Positions 26,222 through 34,952 of a stretch of 64,000 bases of DNA are shown here, piece by piece (position 1 is the first letter of the stretch; every line of letters begins with the position of its first letter). The notes under the pieces were generated by a model. That model was given only the letters and a program-made list of their open reading frames with translations, was not told where the DNA came from and made no database searches. Position numbers and translations under genes: made by a program. Source of the stretch: Pseudomonas ekonensis (GTDB lineage Bacteria; Pseudomonadota; Gammaproteobacteria; Pseudomonadales; Pseudomonadaceae); assembly GCF_019145435.1 (NCBI RefSeq), contig NZ_JAHSTS010000001.1, positions 1,068,001 to 1,132,000 of the forward strand, given 5' to 3'.

Positions 26222-26288
26222 GGAATCTCCTGTTGGGTGAAAGGCAGCGCTGATCGTCAGGGCACCCCTGCGGGCAGCTCGCTGCACT

Positions 26289-26319
26289 CCTGTGGGAGCG
26301 AGCCTGCTCGCGAAAGCGG
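26289..26319. repeat. REP sequence inside the NAGGN operon
   Basis: TGTGGGAGCGAGCCTGCTCG (26291-26310) is a Pseudomonas REP palindrome. It lies between the ngg stop and the peptidase start, where it could affect stability of the shared message. Confidence 0.65.
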
Positions 26320-26341
26320 TGGCCCATTCAACGCATCCAGG

Positions 26342-28087
26342 TCAGACAGCCGGCCGGCTGTGGGGAAACAACAGATCCACAAACCGCTCCGCCGTCGGCT
26401 GCGGCTCGTGGTTGGCCAGGCCGGCCCGTTCGTTGGCTTCGATGAACACATGCTCCGGCCGGTCTGCGGCGGTCACCATCAGGTCGAGGCCGACCACCGG
26501 AATGTCCAGCGCCCGGGCGGCACGCACGGCCGCATCGGCCAGCGTCGGGTGCAGGATGGCGGTGACGTCTTCCAGGGTGCCGCCGGTGTGCAGGTTGGCG
26601 GTGCGGCGCACGGACAGGTGCTCGCCCGCCGGCAGGACGCTGTCCCAGTCGTAGCCGGCCATCTGCAGGGTGCGCCGGGTTTCGTCATCCATGGGGATCT
26701 TGCTTTCGCCGTCGGTGGCCGCCTGCCGGCGCCGGCTCTGGGCGTCGATCAAGGCGTCGAGCGCGTGGAGGCCATCGCCCACCACGTGCGCCGGCCGGCG
26801 GATCGCCGCCGCCACGACGTCGAAACCGATGACCAGGATCCGCAGGTCGAGCCCATCGTGGAAACGCTCCAGCAGCACCCGGCTGTCGAACGCCTTCGCC
26901 GCTTCGACGGCTTGCTGCACCGCTTCGATGCTCTGCAGGTCCACCGCCACGCCTTGGCCCTGTTCGCCGTCCAGCGGCTTGACCACCACGCGCAGGTGCT
27001 CGTCGAGGAACGCCAGATTGTCGTCCGCGTTGCCCGCCAGGCGCTGCGCCGGCACGTTCAGCCCGGCGGCCTTCAGCACTTTGTGGGTCAGGCTCTTGTC
27101 CTGGCACAGGGTCATGCTGACGGCGCTGGTCAGGTCGCTCAGGGATTCGCGGCAACGCACCCGGCGCCCGCCGTGGCTGAGGGTGAACAGCCCGGCCCCG
27201 GCGTCGTCCACCTGCACATCGATGCCGCGCCGGTGCGCCTCTTCGACGATGATCCGCGCGTAGGGATTGAACGGCGCCTCGGGCCCAGGCCCCAGGAACA
27301 GCGACTGGTTGATGCCGTTCTTGCGCTTGACGGCGAAGGTCGGGAGGCTGCGCATGCCCAGTTTGGCGTAGAGGGTCTTCGCCTGCCGGTTGTCGTGCAG
27401 CACCGACAGGTCGAGGTGGTTCAGACCGCGGCTCATGAAGTGTTCGATCAGGTGGCGCACCAGCACTTCGCCGACCCCCGGACGCCGGCACTGCGGATCC
27501 ACCGCCAGGCACCACAGGCTGCTGCCGTTTTCCGGATCGTGGTACGCCTTGCGGTGATTGAGGCCCATGACGCTGCCGATCACCGCGCCGCTGTCCTCGT
27601 CCTCGGCCAGCCAGTACACCGGCCCGCCCCGGTGGTGCGGGGTGAGCCGGGCAGGGTCGACCGGCAGCATGCCGCGGGCGTGATACAGCCGGTTGATGGC
27701 CAGCCAGTCCGCGTCGCTTTGGGCGCGGCGGATGCGGAAGCCGCGAAACACCCGGGTCGCCGGGCGGTAGTCGCTGAACCACAGGCGCAGGGTATCGGAA
27801 GGGTCGAGAAACAGTTGCGCAGGTTCGAGGCCGAGCACCTGCTGCGGTGCGGCGACGTACAGGGCGATGTCACGTTCGCCCGGCTGTTCCTTGAGCAGTT
27901 CTGCGGCCAGGCTCGATGGGTCCGGGAAGGTATGGCCGATCAGCAGGCGGCCCCAGCCGCAATGCACCGCGATCGGGGCGCCGGCCGGTGCGCTGCCGTC
28001 TTCGGCCAGGCGCGCCTGCAAGCGTTCGTAGGAGGGCGCCTGACCGCGCAGCAGACGCTGGCCGTAGGCCGTGGCATGAGGTTTCAT
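26342..28087 (-). CDS. ngg: N-acetylglutaminylglutamine synthetase
   Basis: 581 residues combining two enzymes. An acetyltransferase-like N-terminal half has GNAT features around AVDPQCRRPGVGEVLVRHL. An ATP-grasp C-terminal half follows, with VVKPLDGEQGQGVAVDL, RVLLERFHDG and VVGLDLMV. In P. aeruginosa the homologue makes N-acetylglutaminylglutamine, which AsnO-type amidotransferase then amidates to NAGGN under osmotic stress. The start ATG 28087 lies three bases from the asnO stop, so the two are co-translated. Confidence 0.93.
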   Translation of the reverse strand: MKPHATAYGQRLLRGQAPSYERLQARLAEDGSAPAGAPIAVHCGWGRLLIGHTFPDPSSLAAELLKEQPGERDIALYVAAPQQVLGLEPAQLFLDPSDTLRLWFSDYRPATRVFRGFRIRRAQSDADWLAINRLYHARGMLPVDPARLTPHHRGGPVYWLAEDEDSGAVIGSVMGLNHRKAYHDPENGSSLWCLAVDPQCRRPGVGEVLVRHLIEHFMSRGLNHLDLSVLHDNRQAKTLYAKLGMRSLPTFAVKRKNGINQSLFLGPGPEAPFNPYARIIVEEAHRRGIDVQVDDAGAGLFTLSHGGRRVRCRESLSDLTSAVSMTLCQDKSLTHKVLKAAGLNVPAQRLAGNADDNLAFLDEHLRVVVKPLDGEQGQGVAVDLQSIEAVQQAVEAAKAFDSRVLLERFHDGLDLRILVIGFDVVAAAIRRPAHVVGDGLHALDALIDAQSRRRQAATDGESKIPMDDETRRTLQMAGYDWDSVLPAGEHLSVRRTANLHTGGTLEDVTAILHPTLADAAVRAARALDIPVVGLDLMVTAADRPEHVFIEANERAGLANHEPQPTAERFVDLLFPHSRPAV

Positions 28088-28090
28088 CGG

Positions 28091-29863
28091 TCAGATTCCT
28101 TGTTCGCTGAGCCACAGGTTCAGGGCCGCCAGTTGCCACAGGCGCGAGCCGCGCAGCGGGGTGATGTGGCTTTGCGGGTCGGTCAGCAGGCGGTCGAGCA
28201 TCGCCGGGTCGAACAGGCCGCGGTCCTGGCTTGGGTCGAGCAGCAACTCGCGGACCCAGTCGAGGGTGTCGCCCTGCAAGTGCTTGAGGCCGGGCACCGG
28301 AAAGTAGCCTTTCTTGCGGTCGATCACCTGCGCGGGAATCACCTGCCGTGCCGCTTCCTTGAGCACCTGCTTGCCGCCGTCGGGCAACTTGAAGCGGGCG
28401 GGGATCCGCGCCGACAGCTCGACCAGGCGATAGTCCAGGAACGGCGTCCGCGCCTCCAGGCCCCAGGCCATGGTCATGTTGTCGACCCGTTTGACCGGGT
28501 CGTCCACCAGCATCACCGTGCTGTCCAGGCGCAGGGCCTTGTCCACCGCCGCGTCGGCGCCGGGCTGCGCGAAATGCTCCTTCACGAAGTCGCCGGCCGC
28601 GTCATGGGCCGTCATCCATTTCGGCTGCACGGTGGCCTTGTAGCCGTCGTGGGTGCAGTCGAAGAACGCCTGACGATAGGCCGCATACGGATCGGCCGCG
28701 CCGTCCACCTGCGGATACCAGTGATAACCGGCGAACAGTTCGTCTGCGCCCTGGCCGCTCTGCACCACCTTGCAGTGCTTGGCCACCTCGCGGGAGAGCA
28801 AGTAGAAGGCGATGCAGTCGTGGCTGACCATCGGCTCGCTCATGGCGCGGAACGCGGCGGGCAGCTGTTCGATGATTTCCTGTTCGTCGATGCGCAGTTG
28901 ATGGTGGCGGGTGCCGTAATGCCTGGCGATCAGATCTGAATACTGGAACTCGTCGCCGCGCTCGCCGCCGGCGTCCTGGAAACCGATGGAGAAGGTCGAC
29001 AGGTCGTCCACGCCGGTTTCGCGCAGCAGGCCGACCAGCAGGCTCGAATCGACGCCGCCGGACAGCAGCACCCCCACATCCACCGCCGCACGCTGACGGA
29101 TGGCGACCGCCTCGCGGGTGCTCTCGAGCACGCGGTCGCGCCAGTCCTCAAGGGTCAGATCCTGCTCGTCGGCGCGCGGGCCGTAGGACAACGCCCACCA
29201 AGTCTTGCGCTCTGTGCTGCCGTCCGCGCCGACGCGCATCCAGGTGGCGGGCGGCAGTTTTTCGATGCCGGCCAGCAAGGTGCGCGGCGCCGGCACCACG
29301 GCGTGGAAGTTCAGGTAATGGTTGAGGGCGATCGGGTCGATGACCGGTGCGATGTCGCCTCCCTTGAGCAGCGCCGGCAGGCTTGACGCAAAGCGCAGGC
29401 GCTCGCCGGTGCGCGACAGGTACAGCGGCTTCACGCCGAGCCGGTCGCGGGCGAGGAACAGCCGCCGGGTGTCGCGCTCCCAGATCGCCAGGGCAAACAT
29501 GCCGTTGAGCTTGGGCAACAGTGCTTCGCCCCAGGCGTGATAGCCCCGGAGCAGCACTTCGGTATCGCCGCCGGAATGGAAGACATGGCCGAGGCCTTCG
29601 AGCTCGGCGCGCAGTTCCGGGAAGTTGTAGATCGCGCCGTTGAAGGCCAGGGCCAGGCCCAGACTGTTGTCGGTCATCGGCTGTGCCGAGCCGTCCGACA
29701 GGTCCATGACTTTCAGGCGGCGATGGCCCAGGGCGACCGGCCCTTGGGCATGGAAGCCCCAGGCGTCGGGGCCGCGGGGGGCCAAGTGATGGGTGATTCG
29801 TTCGAGGGCTGCAAGGTCTGCAGGGCGTTGGTCAAAACGTAACTCGCCAGCTAATCCGCACAT
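28091..29863 (-). CDS. asnO: N-acetylglutaminylglutamine amidotransferase
   Basis: 590 residues of the asparagine synthetase type. The N-terminal class II glutaminase starts with the nucleophile Cys2 (MCGLAGELRF), and the synthetase domain has the ATP loop LLSGGVDSSLLVGLL near residue 265. It converts the dipeptide to its amide, giving the osmolyte NAGGN. It is the first gene of the operon asnO-ngg-peptidase and so holds the probable osmotic-stress promoter. The 295 bases upstream to the NEL gene are AT-rich and hold both divergent promoters; I see no clear operator there. Confidence 0.94.
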   Translation of the reverse strand: MCGLAGELRFDQRPADLAALERITHHLAPRGPDAWGFHAQGPVALGHRRLKVMDLSDGSAQPMTDNSLGLALAFNGAIYNFPELRAELEGLGHVFHSGGDTEVLLRGYHAWGEALLPKLNGMFALAIWERDTRRLFLARDRLGVKPLYLSRTGERLRFASSLPALLKGGDIAPVIDPIALNHYLNFHAVVPAPRTLLAGIEKLPPATWMRVGADGSTERKTWWALSYGPRADEQDLTLEDWRDRVLESTREAVAIRQRAAVDVGVLLSGGVDSSLLVGLLRETGVDDLSTFSIGFQDAGGERGDEFQYSDLIARHYGTRHHQLRIDEQEIIEQLPAAFRAMSEPMVSHDCIAFYLLSREVAKHCKVVQSGQGADELFAGYHWYPQVDGAADPYAAYRQAFFDCTHDGYKATVQPKWMTAHDAAGDFVKEHFAQPGADAAVDKALRLDSTVMLVDDPVKRVDNMTMAWGLEARTPFLDYRLVELSARIPARFKLPDGGKQVLKEAARQVIPAQVIDRKKGYFPVPGLKHLQGDTLDWVRELLLDPSQDRGLFDPAMLDRLLTDPQSHITPLRGSRLWQLAALNLWLSEQGI

Positions 29864-30158
29864 AAGTTCCTTACCGGTTTATTCCGTTGGGGAGGTCAAC
29901 ATGCACCGTGCCGGAATGGCCGGTACTGAAAAACTGACCTGTGCAGGAACCGGTAGTTTTAGAACGATCGGTTATATGGCGTCGTCGGCGAGCAGAATCC
30001 CATAACAGCTTCACCACGGTTTTGTGCGGTACAGGGTTATGCAAAACATGGGAATTCTTGCTGATCCGCAACGGCAAACGCGCAGGATTTCGCGTTATCA
30101 ATCGCTCACAGGGATCGCTAAGTTAAAGGCCTGAACCCGCGATTAAGGACGATTGCCG

Positions 30159-33100
30159 ATGCCGCCCCCGGACACCCCCCTGACACCTGTCACGCTCACG
30201 AACGAACAGGTGCTTGCGACCCTGCTGGACGCCACCGGCGATCTGGACACCGCCGAAGTGCTTCAGCAACGCCTCCCTTCGTGGTTGCTCCAGGCTCCCC
30301 ATGAGGAACTTTCGGCATTGGCGCAGGCGGTCCGGGAACTGCGGGCCAGCCACGAGCAGGTGGAGGCGGGACTGAGCCGCCTGCAATCCTTGAAAGCCTA
30401 TTGCATCTTCGAGTTGACCCACGCGTTGCGCCTGCGTTGGCCGGTGGCGTTCGAGGTCGAAAACGATCACCTGGCGCTCATGGGCGCCCACCCTGGCAAG
30501 CGCACCTTGCTCGACGCGGCCATGCAGAACTTCACCGAAGCGCAGGCAGACGCCGACGGTTTGCCCAAGGGCAGTGAGATCCAGCTCAAGAACCAACCGC
30601 AAGGGGTGGCCGGACTGACGCCGTCAGCCTTCGCCGGCTTTTGCCGCGACCTGGATCTGGGGCGGCGTTATCAAGCGCATTTCACGCAGGTGTTCGGCCT
30701 GCAGAGGCGGGCCGGGCAGATGGAGGTGACGAGCGCCCTGGGCCAGGACATCGTCCGCCTGAAAAAACGCTTGTTGGCGTTCGACATGCATCTGGCCTTA
30801 CTGAAAGGGGACATCACCCGGGAGGGGTATCGGATGTTGCAGCGACTGGTCGAAGCCGATGGCGTCGCCGACGCGAAAACCCTGCATTACGAGGGGCGTC
30901 CCTTGCGCATGCAGGGGCTCGGGCTGCAAGGCACCTGCATCTGGGGAGTGGTGGTGTTTTCGCAGCGACCGGTTGAGGAGCATCCGGATGAATGGTGTCT
31001 TGTCTACATGCCCGGCGAACCCTACCGGCCGCTGTTCGAATACCCCGACTTCAGCACGTTCGAGCTCTACCTGACGCTGAAGCTGGGCCTGCGCAGTTAT
31101 CAGGCGCCTTTTTCCCGCTACCTGGACGAGGACGGCAAGCCTGGTTTTTTCAAGACCTTTGCCCGCACACGGAGCCTGGGGAAGGTCGAGGCGCGGCCGA
31201 TCACGCGGTCGTTGTTCGACTTCTTGCTGTACAGCCATGTCGGCAAGCTGCAGATCGATGCGCAGGTGCTTGCGGTGCCCACCGCCGATGTGGACGCCGA
31301 GGCATCGCGTGAGCGCTGGCTGGGGTATCTGGACACCGGCATGACCATCGCCGGTCTGGCAGGGTTTTTCTTGCCGGTGGTGGGCGAGCTGATGATGGGG
31401 GTGGCGGTCGGCCAACTGCTGGCGGGGACCTTCGAGGGCGTCGAGGACTGGAGTGCCGGCGACCGGCACGACGCCCTGGCGCATATGCTCGATGTGGCGC
31501 AGAACGTCGCTCTGATGGCGGCAACCGCAAGCGCCGCGAAAGGACTGGGCACCGTGGTCAGCCGCACGCTTGCACGGCACCCGGAATTCTTCGGGCGCTT
31601 CGCGGCGGTGCTCGACCGCTCGGGCTGGCCGAAGTTGTGGAAGCAATCGCTGCAGGCCTATGAGCAACCCGAGGCGGCCAAAGGGCAGGCGCAGGTGGAC
31701 TTCTCAGGGTTGTACCGGGTGCAGGACCGCACGTTCCTGCAGATCGAGGACAAGCACTATGCCGTGGCGCTTGATCCGGAGTCGCAGACGTGGCGGATTC
31801 AGCACCCGTCGCGCAAGGACGCCTTCAGGCCTGAACCGCTGCCCAGCGGCACGGGGGGCTGGCTTCGTCCCGGCGAACCGGTGGAGCAATGGCGCAATCC
31901 GGCTTATGTGCTCAAGCGCATGACCCCCGTTCTGTCCGGCATCGACGATAGCCGGCTGGACATGATCCGGAAGCTGACCGATACACCGCTCCATGAGCTG
32001 CATCGTTTGTTCCTGGACAGCGCGCCGATGCCGCAGCGTCTGCAGGACATGGCCAAGCGCTTCAAACTGGACAGCAAACTGCGCGGTTTCATTGCCGACA
32101 TGGAGCAGGGCGATGTGCGCAGCGTGCGCCATGTACAGGAGCAGTTGCATGCGTTGCCCCTGCTCAAAGGATGGCCTCACGGGCGCTACATCGAAGTGTT
32201 GGACGGACAGGCGAATGTCGTGGCGACCTACCCGTCCTCTGCCGTGAGCGACCATGACCTGTGCGTCCATGTGACCGAAGATCAGTTGGCGGATGGGCAA
32301 TTGCTGCAAGTGATCACAGAAGGGCTCTACCCCCAGGAAGTGCAGACGTTGACCGGCGTGCCCGCGTCAGGCGGCGAGCGGGCCGTGCACCTGGCGAAAA
32401 CGCTGGGCGCCGAGATCAAGGCCGAGCGGCGACCCCTCTTCGACTGGATGTACGGGCAATACGATCAGGGCCGTTCGAGCGAGGTGGGGGCGGCTCGGGG
32501 CCGGTTTCCCGACCTGCCCGCACGCTATGCCCAACGACTCACGGACCTGGCCTCCAGCGTCGAACGCCTGCATGTGCGTGCCGTCGGACGACTGCCGATG
32601 AACCTGGCCCAGAAGATGCGCCAGGCCCGTGATGCCATACGGATGGACAGGGCGCTGGCGGGTTTCCACCTGCCGGAGCTGGCCAATGCCGACACGGAGC
32701 GGCTGGGCATCCGCCTGTTGCCGCGCCTGGACGGCTGGCAGGCGGATTGGCGGCTGGAGTTGCGCGAAGCGTTCCGCCACGGGCCGTTGCTGGCGGACAT
32801 CGGCGATCCGGGCGCCGCGCCTGCGCAAGCCGGAATGATCGTCAGGTCGCCGGGCGGGTATCGGGTGTTCAACGGGGAAGGGCAAGCCCTGGGGCAGGTT
32901 GCATCCGGGCCTGAAAGCCTTTATGTCGCGGTGCTCAAAGGCATGCCGGAGCCGTTGCGCCGCGCCACGGGGTTTGCCGAAGCTCAGCCGGAAGCGGCCG
33001 GACGCCTGCGCAACCGGTTGCTGAACGCTGCGCTCGACGACCGGGCCGATGCCGAGCGGGCACTGTTCACCGATCAGCCCTTGCCGGTGCGCAAGCGCAT

Positions 33101-34934
33101 GGCGTGCGTGCAACACGACGGCCCTGTCGGCTCGTCGAACCATTCCGCTGCGCTGGTGCGCAAGGTCAAGCGGCTCTACCCGTCGTTTTCCGATGCGCAA
33201 GCCAGCACGCTTCTCCTCGGTCTGGGGCCGGATCCCCTGGGCCGGGCCCGAGCGGTCAGACAACTGCAGCAGGCGTTGAAAGAACTGACCGAGAGCCTTG
33301 AGGACTGGAGCGAGGATCAGCAGGCGCTCAACGCCATCGGCACACCATTGCGCGAGGCCCGTCAGAGTCGGCAATTGGCGGCGGGGATGATCGAGGACGC
33401 CTGGCGGCAACTGACGAGGACGTCAGACGGGCAATGCAGTCTCAGGCTCGACGGTATGCGCATCGGGCAACTGCCGCACCTGCCCGCGAGCGTTTCGTTC
33501 GACCATGTGAAGCAACTGTCATTGAAGAACATGGAGCTGAACGATGACTCGGTCTACTTCCTAAAGGCATTCCGGCAGGTGCAGTCGCTCGACCTGGACG
33601 GCAACCGACTGACCCGCTTGCCGGAAGCGGTCTCGCACATGCCGGCGCTCACGCGCCTGAGCCTTTCGGACAATCGGGTGCAATTGACGGAGCAGACGCT
33701 GGCGAAGCTGTCCGGATTGCGCACTCTGCATGCCTTGAACCTGAGCGGCAATGCCTTGGGGGCCACGCCGGATGTCGGCAAGATGTTCGACTTGCGTCTT
33801 TTGGCCCTGCGCAATACCCGCGCGACCGAGTTGCCCAAGGGCTTGTCCCGCTTGCCGAACCTGGATCGTGTCGACCTGCGTGACAATGACATCCGGCAGT
33901 TGCCGGACTGGCTGTTCCAGACGCCCAGGCGCATGAGCGAGACGGTCAACCTGCGGCACAACCCGCTGGAGGATCCGAGTCGCATCCGCTTGCTGGAGTA
34001 TCGGGATCGGGTCGGAGTCGGCATGGGGTTCATTGAAGACGACATCTCCCGCCTCAACGAACAGCAGGCCAGGGCGTTATGGTTCACGGACCGGGCCGGG
34101 CAGTCGTTCGAACGGCGAAACAGCGTCTGGACGGCCTTCAAGGACGATCCGCGGGCCGACGGCTTGTTTCGCCTGTTGTCGGAGGTGGGCAACACGGCGG
34201 ACTCGGAATACGTTCACCGGGACATGGCACGTCGGGTCTGGCGTGTGCTGGAGGCCGCCGAGGCGGATGCGACGCTGTGCGAGCAGATCCTCGACCTGGC
34301 GGCCAACCCGATCCACTGCACGGATTCGGCGGCGTTGAACTTCAGCCACCTTGAGGTGGCGGTGGAGGTGCATCAGATCACGGACCGTCAGGCCGATGCC
34401 GAAACGCGCGCGGCGGATCTGCTGAAGCTGGGGCGCAGGCTGTTTCGCCTGGAGCAGGTGGACAAGCTGGCCCAGGCCCACATCGACAGCCATCCGAGGG
34501 CCGATCCGCTGGAGGTCGGCCTGGCCTATCGCACGGGGTTGGCCGATGACCTGGACTTGCCCGGCCAACCCAGGCACATGCGCTTCGAGTTCTTGAGCGG
34601 CGTCACCCGGAAAGACCTGGAGGCGGCGCTGATCAAGGTCAAGCATGTCGAGCTGTCGACCGGGTTTGCGGCTTTTCTGGCGCAGCAGCCGTTCTGGTGC
34701 GATGTCATGAAGCAGCACCATCCCCGTCAGTTCGAAACGGCGCAAGCGATCTACCCGCCCAGGCTGCAGGCCCTGTTCGAAAAGGCGGACACCCTGACGA
34801 CGGCGGACTATCTCGAACAGGTCGAGGCCATCTCGTTCGAACGGCAGAGCGCCGAAACGAACTTGATGAAGCGGCTGACGGACGACGTCATCAAGCGGAT
34901 CGAGCTGGGTGTCTGCGCGTTGTCCGATTTCTGA
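30159..34934 (+). CDS. NEL-type E3 ubiquitin ligase effector with leucine-rich repeats
   Basis: 1,591 residues. The start is ATG 30159, nine bases after AAGGA; a TTG at 30153 is too close. The long N-terminal part resembles the dermonecrotic-toxin-like module of Pseudomonas NEL proteins, with a hydrophobic stretch near residues 387-425 (for example TIAGLAGFFLPVVGELMMGV). Leucine-rich repeats span about 1110-1260 (LDLDGNRLTRLPEAVSHMP is one). The C-terminus is a NEL domain whose catalytic C-x-D motif is Cys1387-Thr-Asp in NPIHCTDSAALNFSHLEV, equivalent to CEDRV in IpaH/SspH. It would ubiquitinate eukaryotic proteins. No signal peptide, secretion gene or chaperone is adjacent. Confidence 0.88.
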   Translation: MPPPDTPLTPVTLTNEQVLATLLDATGDLDTAEVLQQRLPSWLLQAPHEELSALAQAVRELRASHEQVEAGLSRLQSLKAYCIFELTHALRLRWPVAFEVENDHLALMGAHPGKRTLLDAAMQNFTEAQADADGLPKGSEIQLKNQPQGVAGLTPSAFAGFCRDLDLGRRYQAHFTQVFGLQRRAGQMEVTSALGQDIVRLKKRLLAFDMHLALLKGDITREGYRMLQRLVEADGVADAKTLHYEGRPLRMQGLGLQGTCIWGVVVFSQRPVEEHPDEWCLVYMPGEPYRPLFEYPDFSTFELYLTLKLGLRSYQAPFSRYLDEDGKPGFFKTFARTRSLGKVEARPITRSLFDFLLYSHVGKLQIDAQVLAVPTADVDAEASRERWLGYLDTGMTIAGLAGFFLPVVGELMMGVAVGQLLAGTFEGVEDWSAGDRHDALAHMLDVAQNVALMAATASAAKGLGTVVSRTLARHPEFFGRFAAVLDRSGWPKLWKQSLQAYEQPEAAKGQAQVDFSGLYRVQDRTFLQIEDKHYAVALDPESQTWRIQHPSRKDAFRPEPLPSGTGGWLRPGEPVEQWRNPAYVLKRMTPVLSGIDDSRLDMIRKLTDTPLHELHRLFLDSAPMPQRLQDMAKRFKLDSKLRGFIADMEQGDVRSVRHVQEQLHALPLLKGWPHGRYIEVLDGQANVVATYPSSAVSDHDLCVHVTEDQLADGQLLQVITEGLYPQEVQTLTGVPASGGERAVHLAKTLGAEIKAERRPLFDWMYGQYDQGRSSEVGAARGRFPDLPARYAQRLTDLASSVERLHVRAVGRLPMNLAQKMRQARDAIRMDRALAGFHLPELANADTERLGIRLLPRLDGWQADWRLELREAFRHGPLLADIGDPGAAPAQAGMIVRSPGGYRVFNGEGQALGQVASGPESLYVAVLKGMPEPLRRATGFAEAQPEAAGRLRNRLLNAALDDRADAERALFTDQPLPVRKRMACVQHDGPVGSSNHSAALVRKVKRLYPSFSDAQASTLLLGLGPDPLGRARAVRQLQQALKELTESLEDWSEDQQALNAIGTPLREARQSRQLAAGMIEDAWRQLTRTSDGQCSLRLDGMRIGQLPHLPASVSFDHVKQLSLKNMELNDDSVYFLKAFRQVQSLDLDGNRLTRLPEAVSHMPALTRLSLSDNRVQLTEQTLAKLSGLRTLHALNLSGNALGATPDVGKMFDLRLLALRNTRATELPKGLSRLPNLDRVDLRDNDIRQLPDWLFQTPRRMSETVNLRHNPLEDPSRIRLLEYRDRVGVGMGFIEDDISRLNEQQARALWFTDRAGQSFERRNSVWTAFKDDPRADGLFRLLSEVGNTADSEYVHRDMARRVWRVLEAAEADATLCEQILDLAANPIHCTDSAALNFSHLEVAVEVHQITDRQADAETRAADLLKLGRRLFRLEQVDKLAQAHIDSHPRADPLEVGLAYRTGLADDLDLPGQPRHMRFEFLSGVTRKDLEAALIKVKHVELSTGFAAFLAQQPFWCDVMKQHHPRQFETAQAIYPPRLQALFEKADTLTTADYLEQVEAISFERQSAETNLMKRLTDDVIKRIELGVCALSDF

Positions 34935-34952
34935 ATGCCTGCGGATTCGGTT

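Noticed and set aside
25103..28939. A 1,278-residue open frame opposite the NAGGN genes
   Set aside because: It is antisense to three well-recognised genes, has no known motif, and long antisense frames are expected in GC-rich Pseudomonas DNA.
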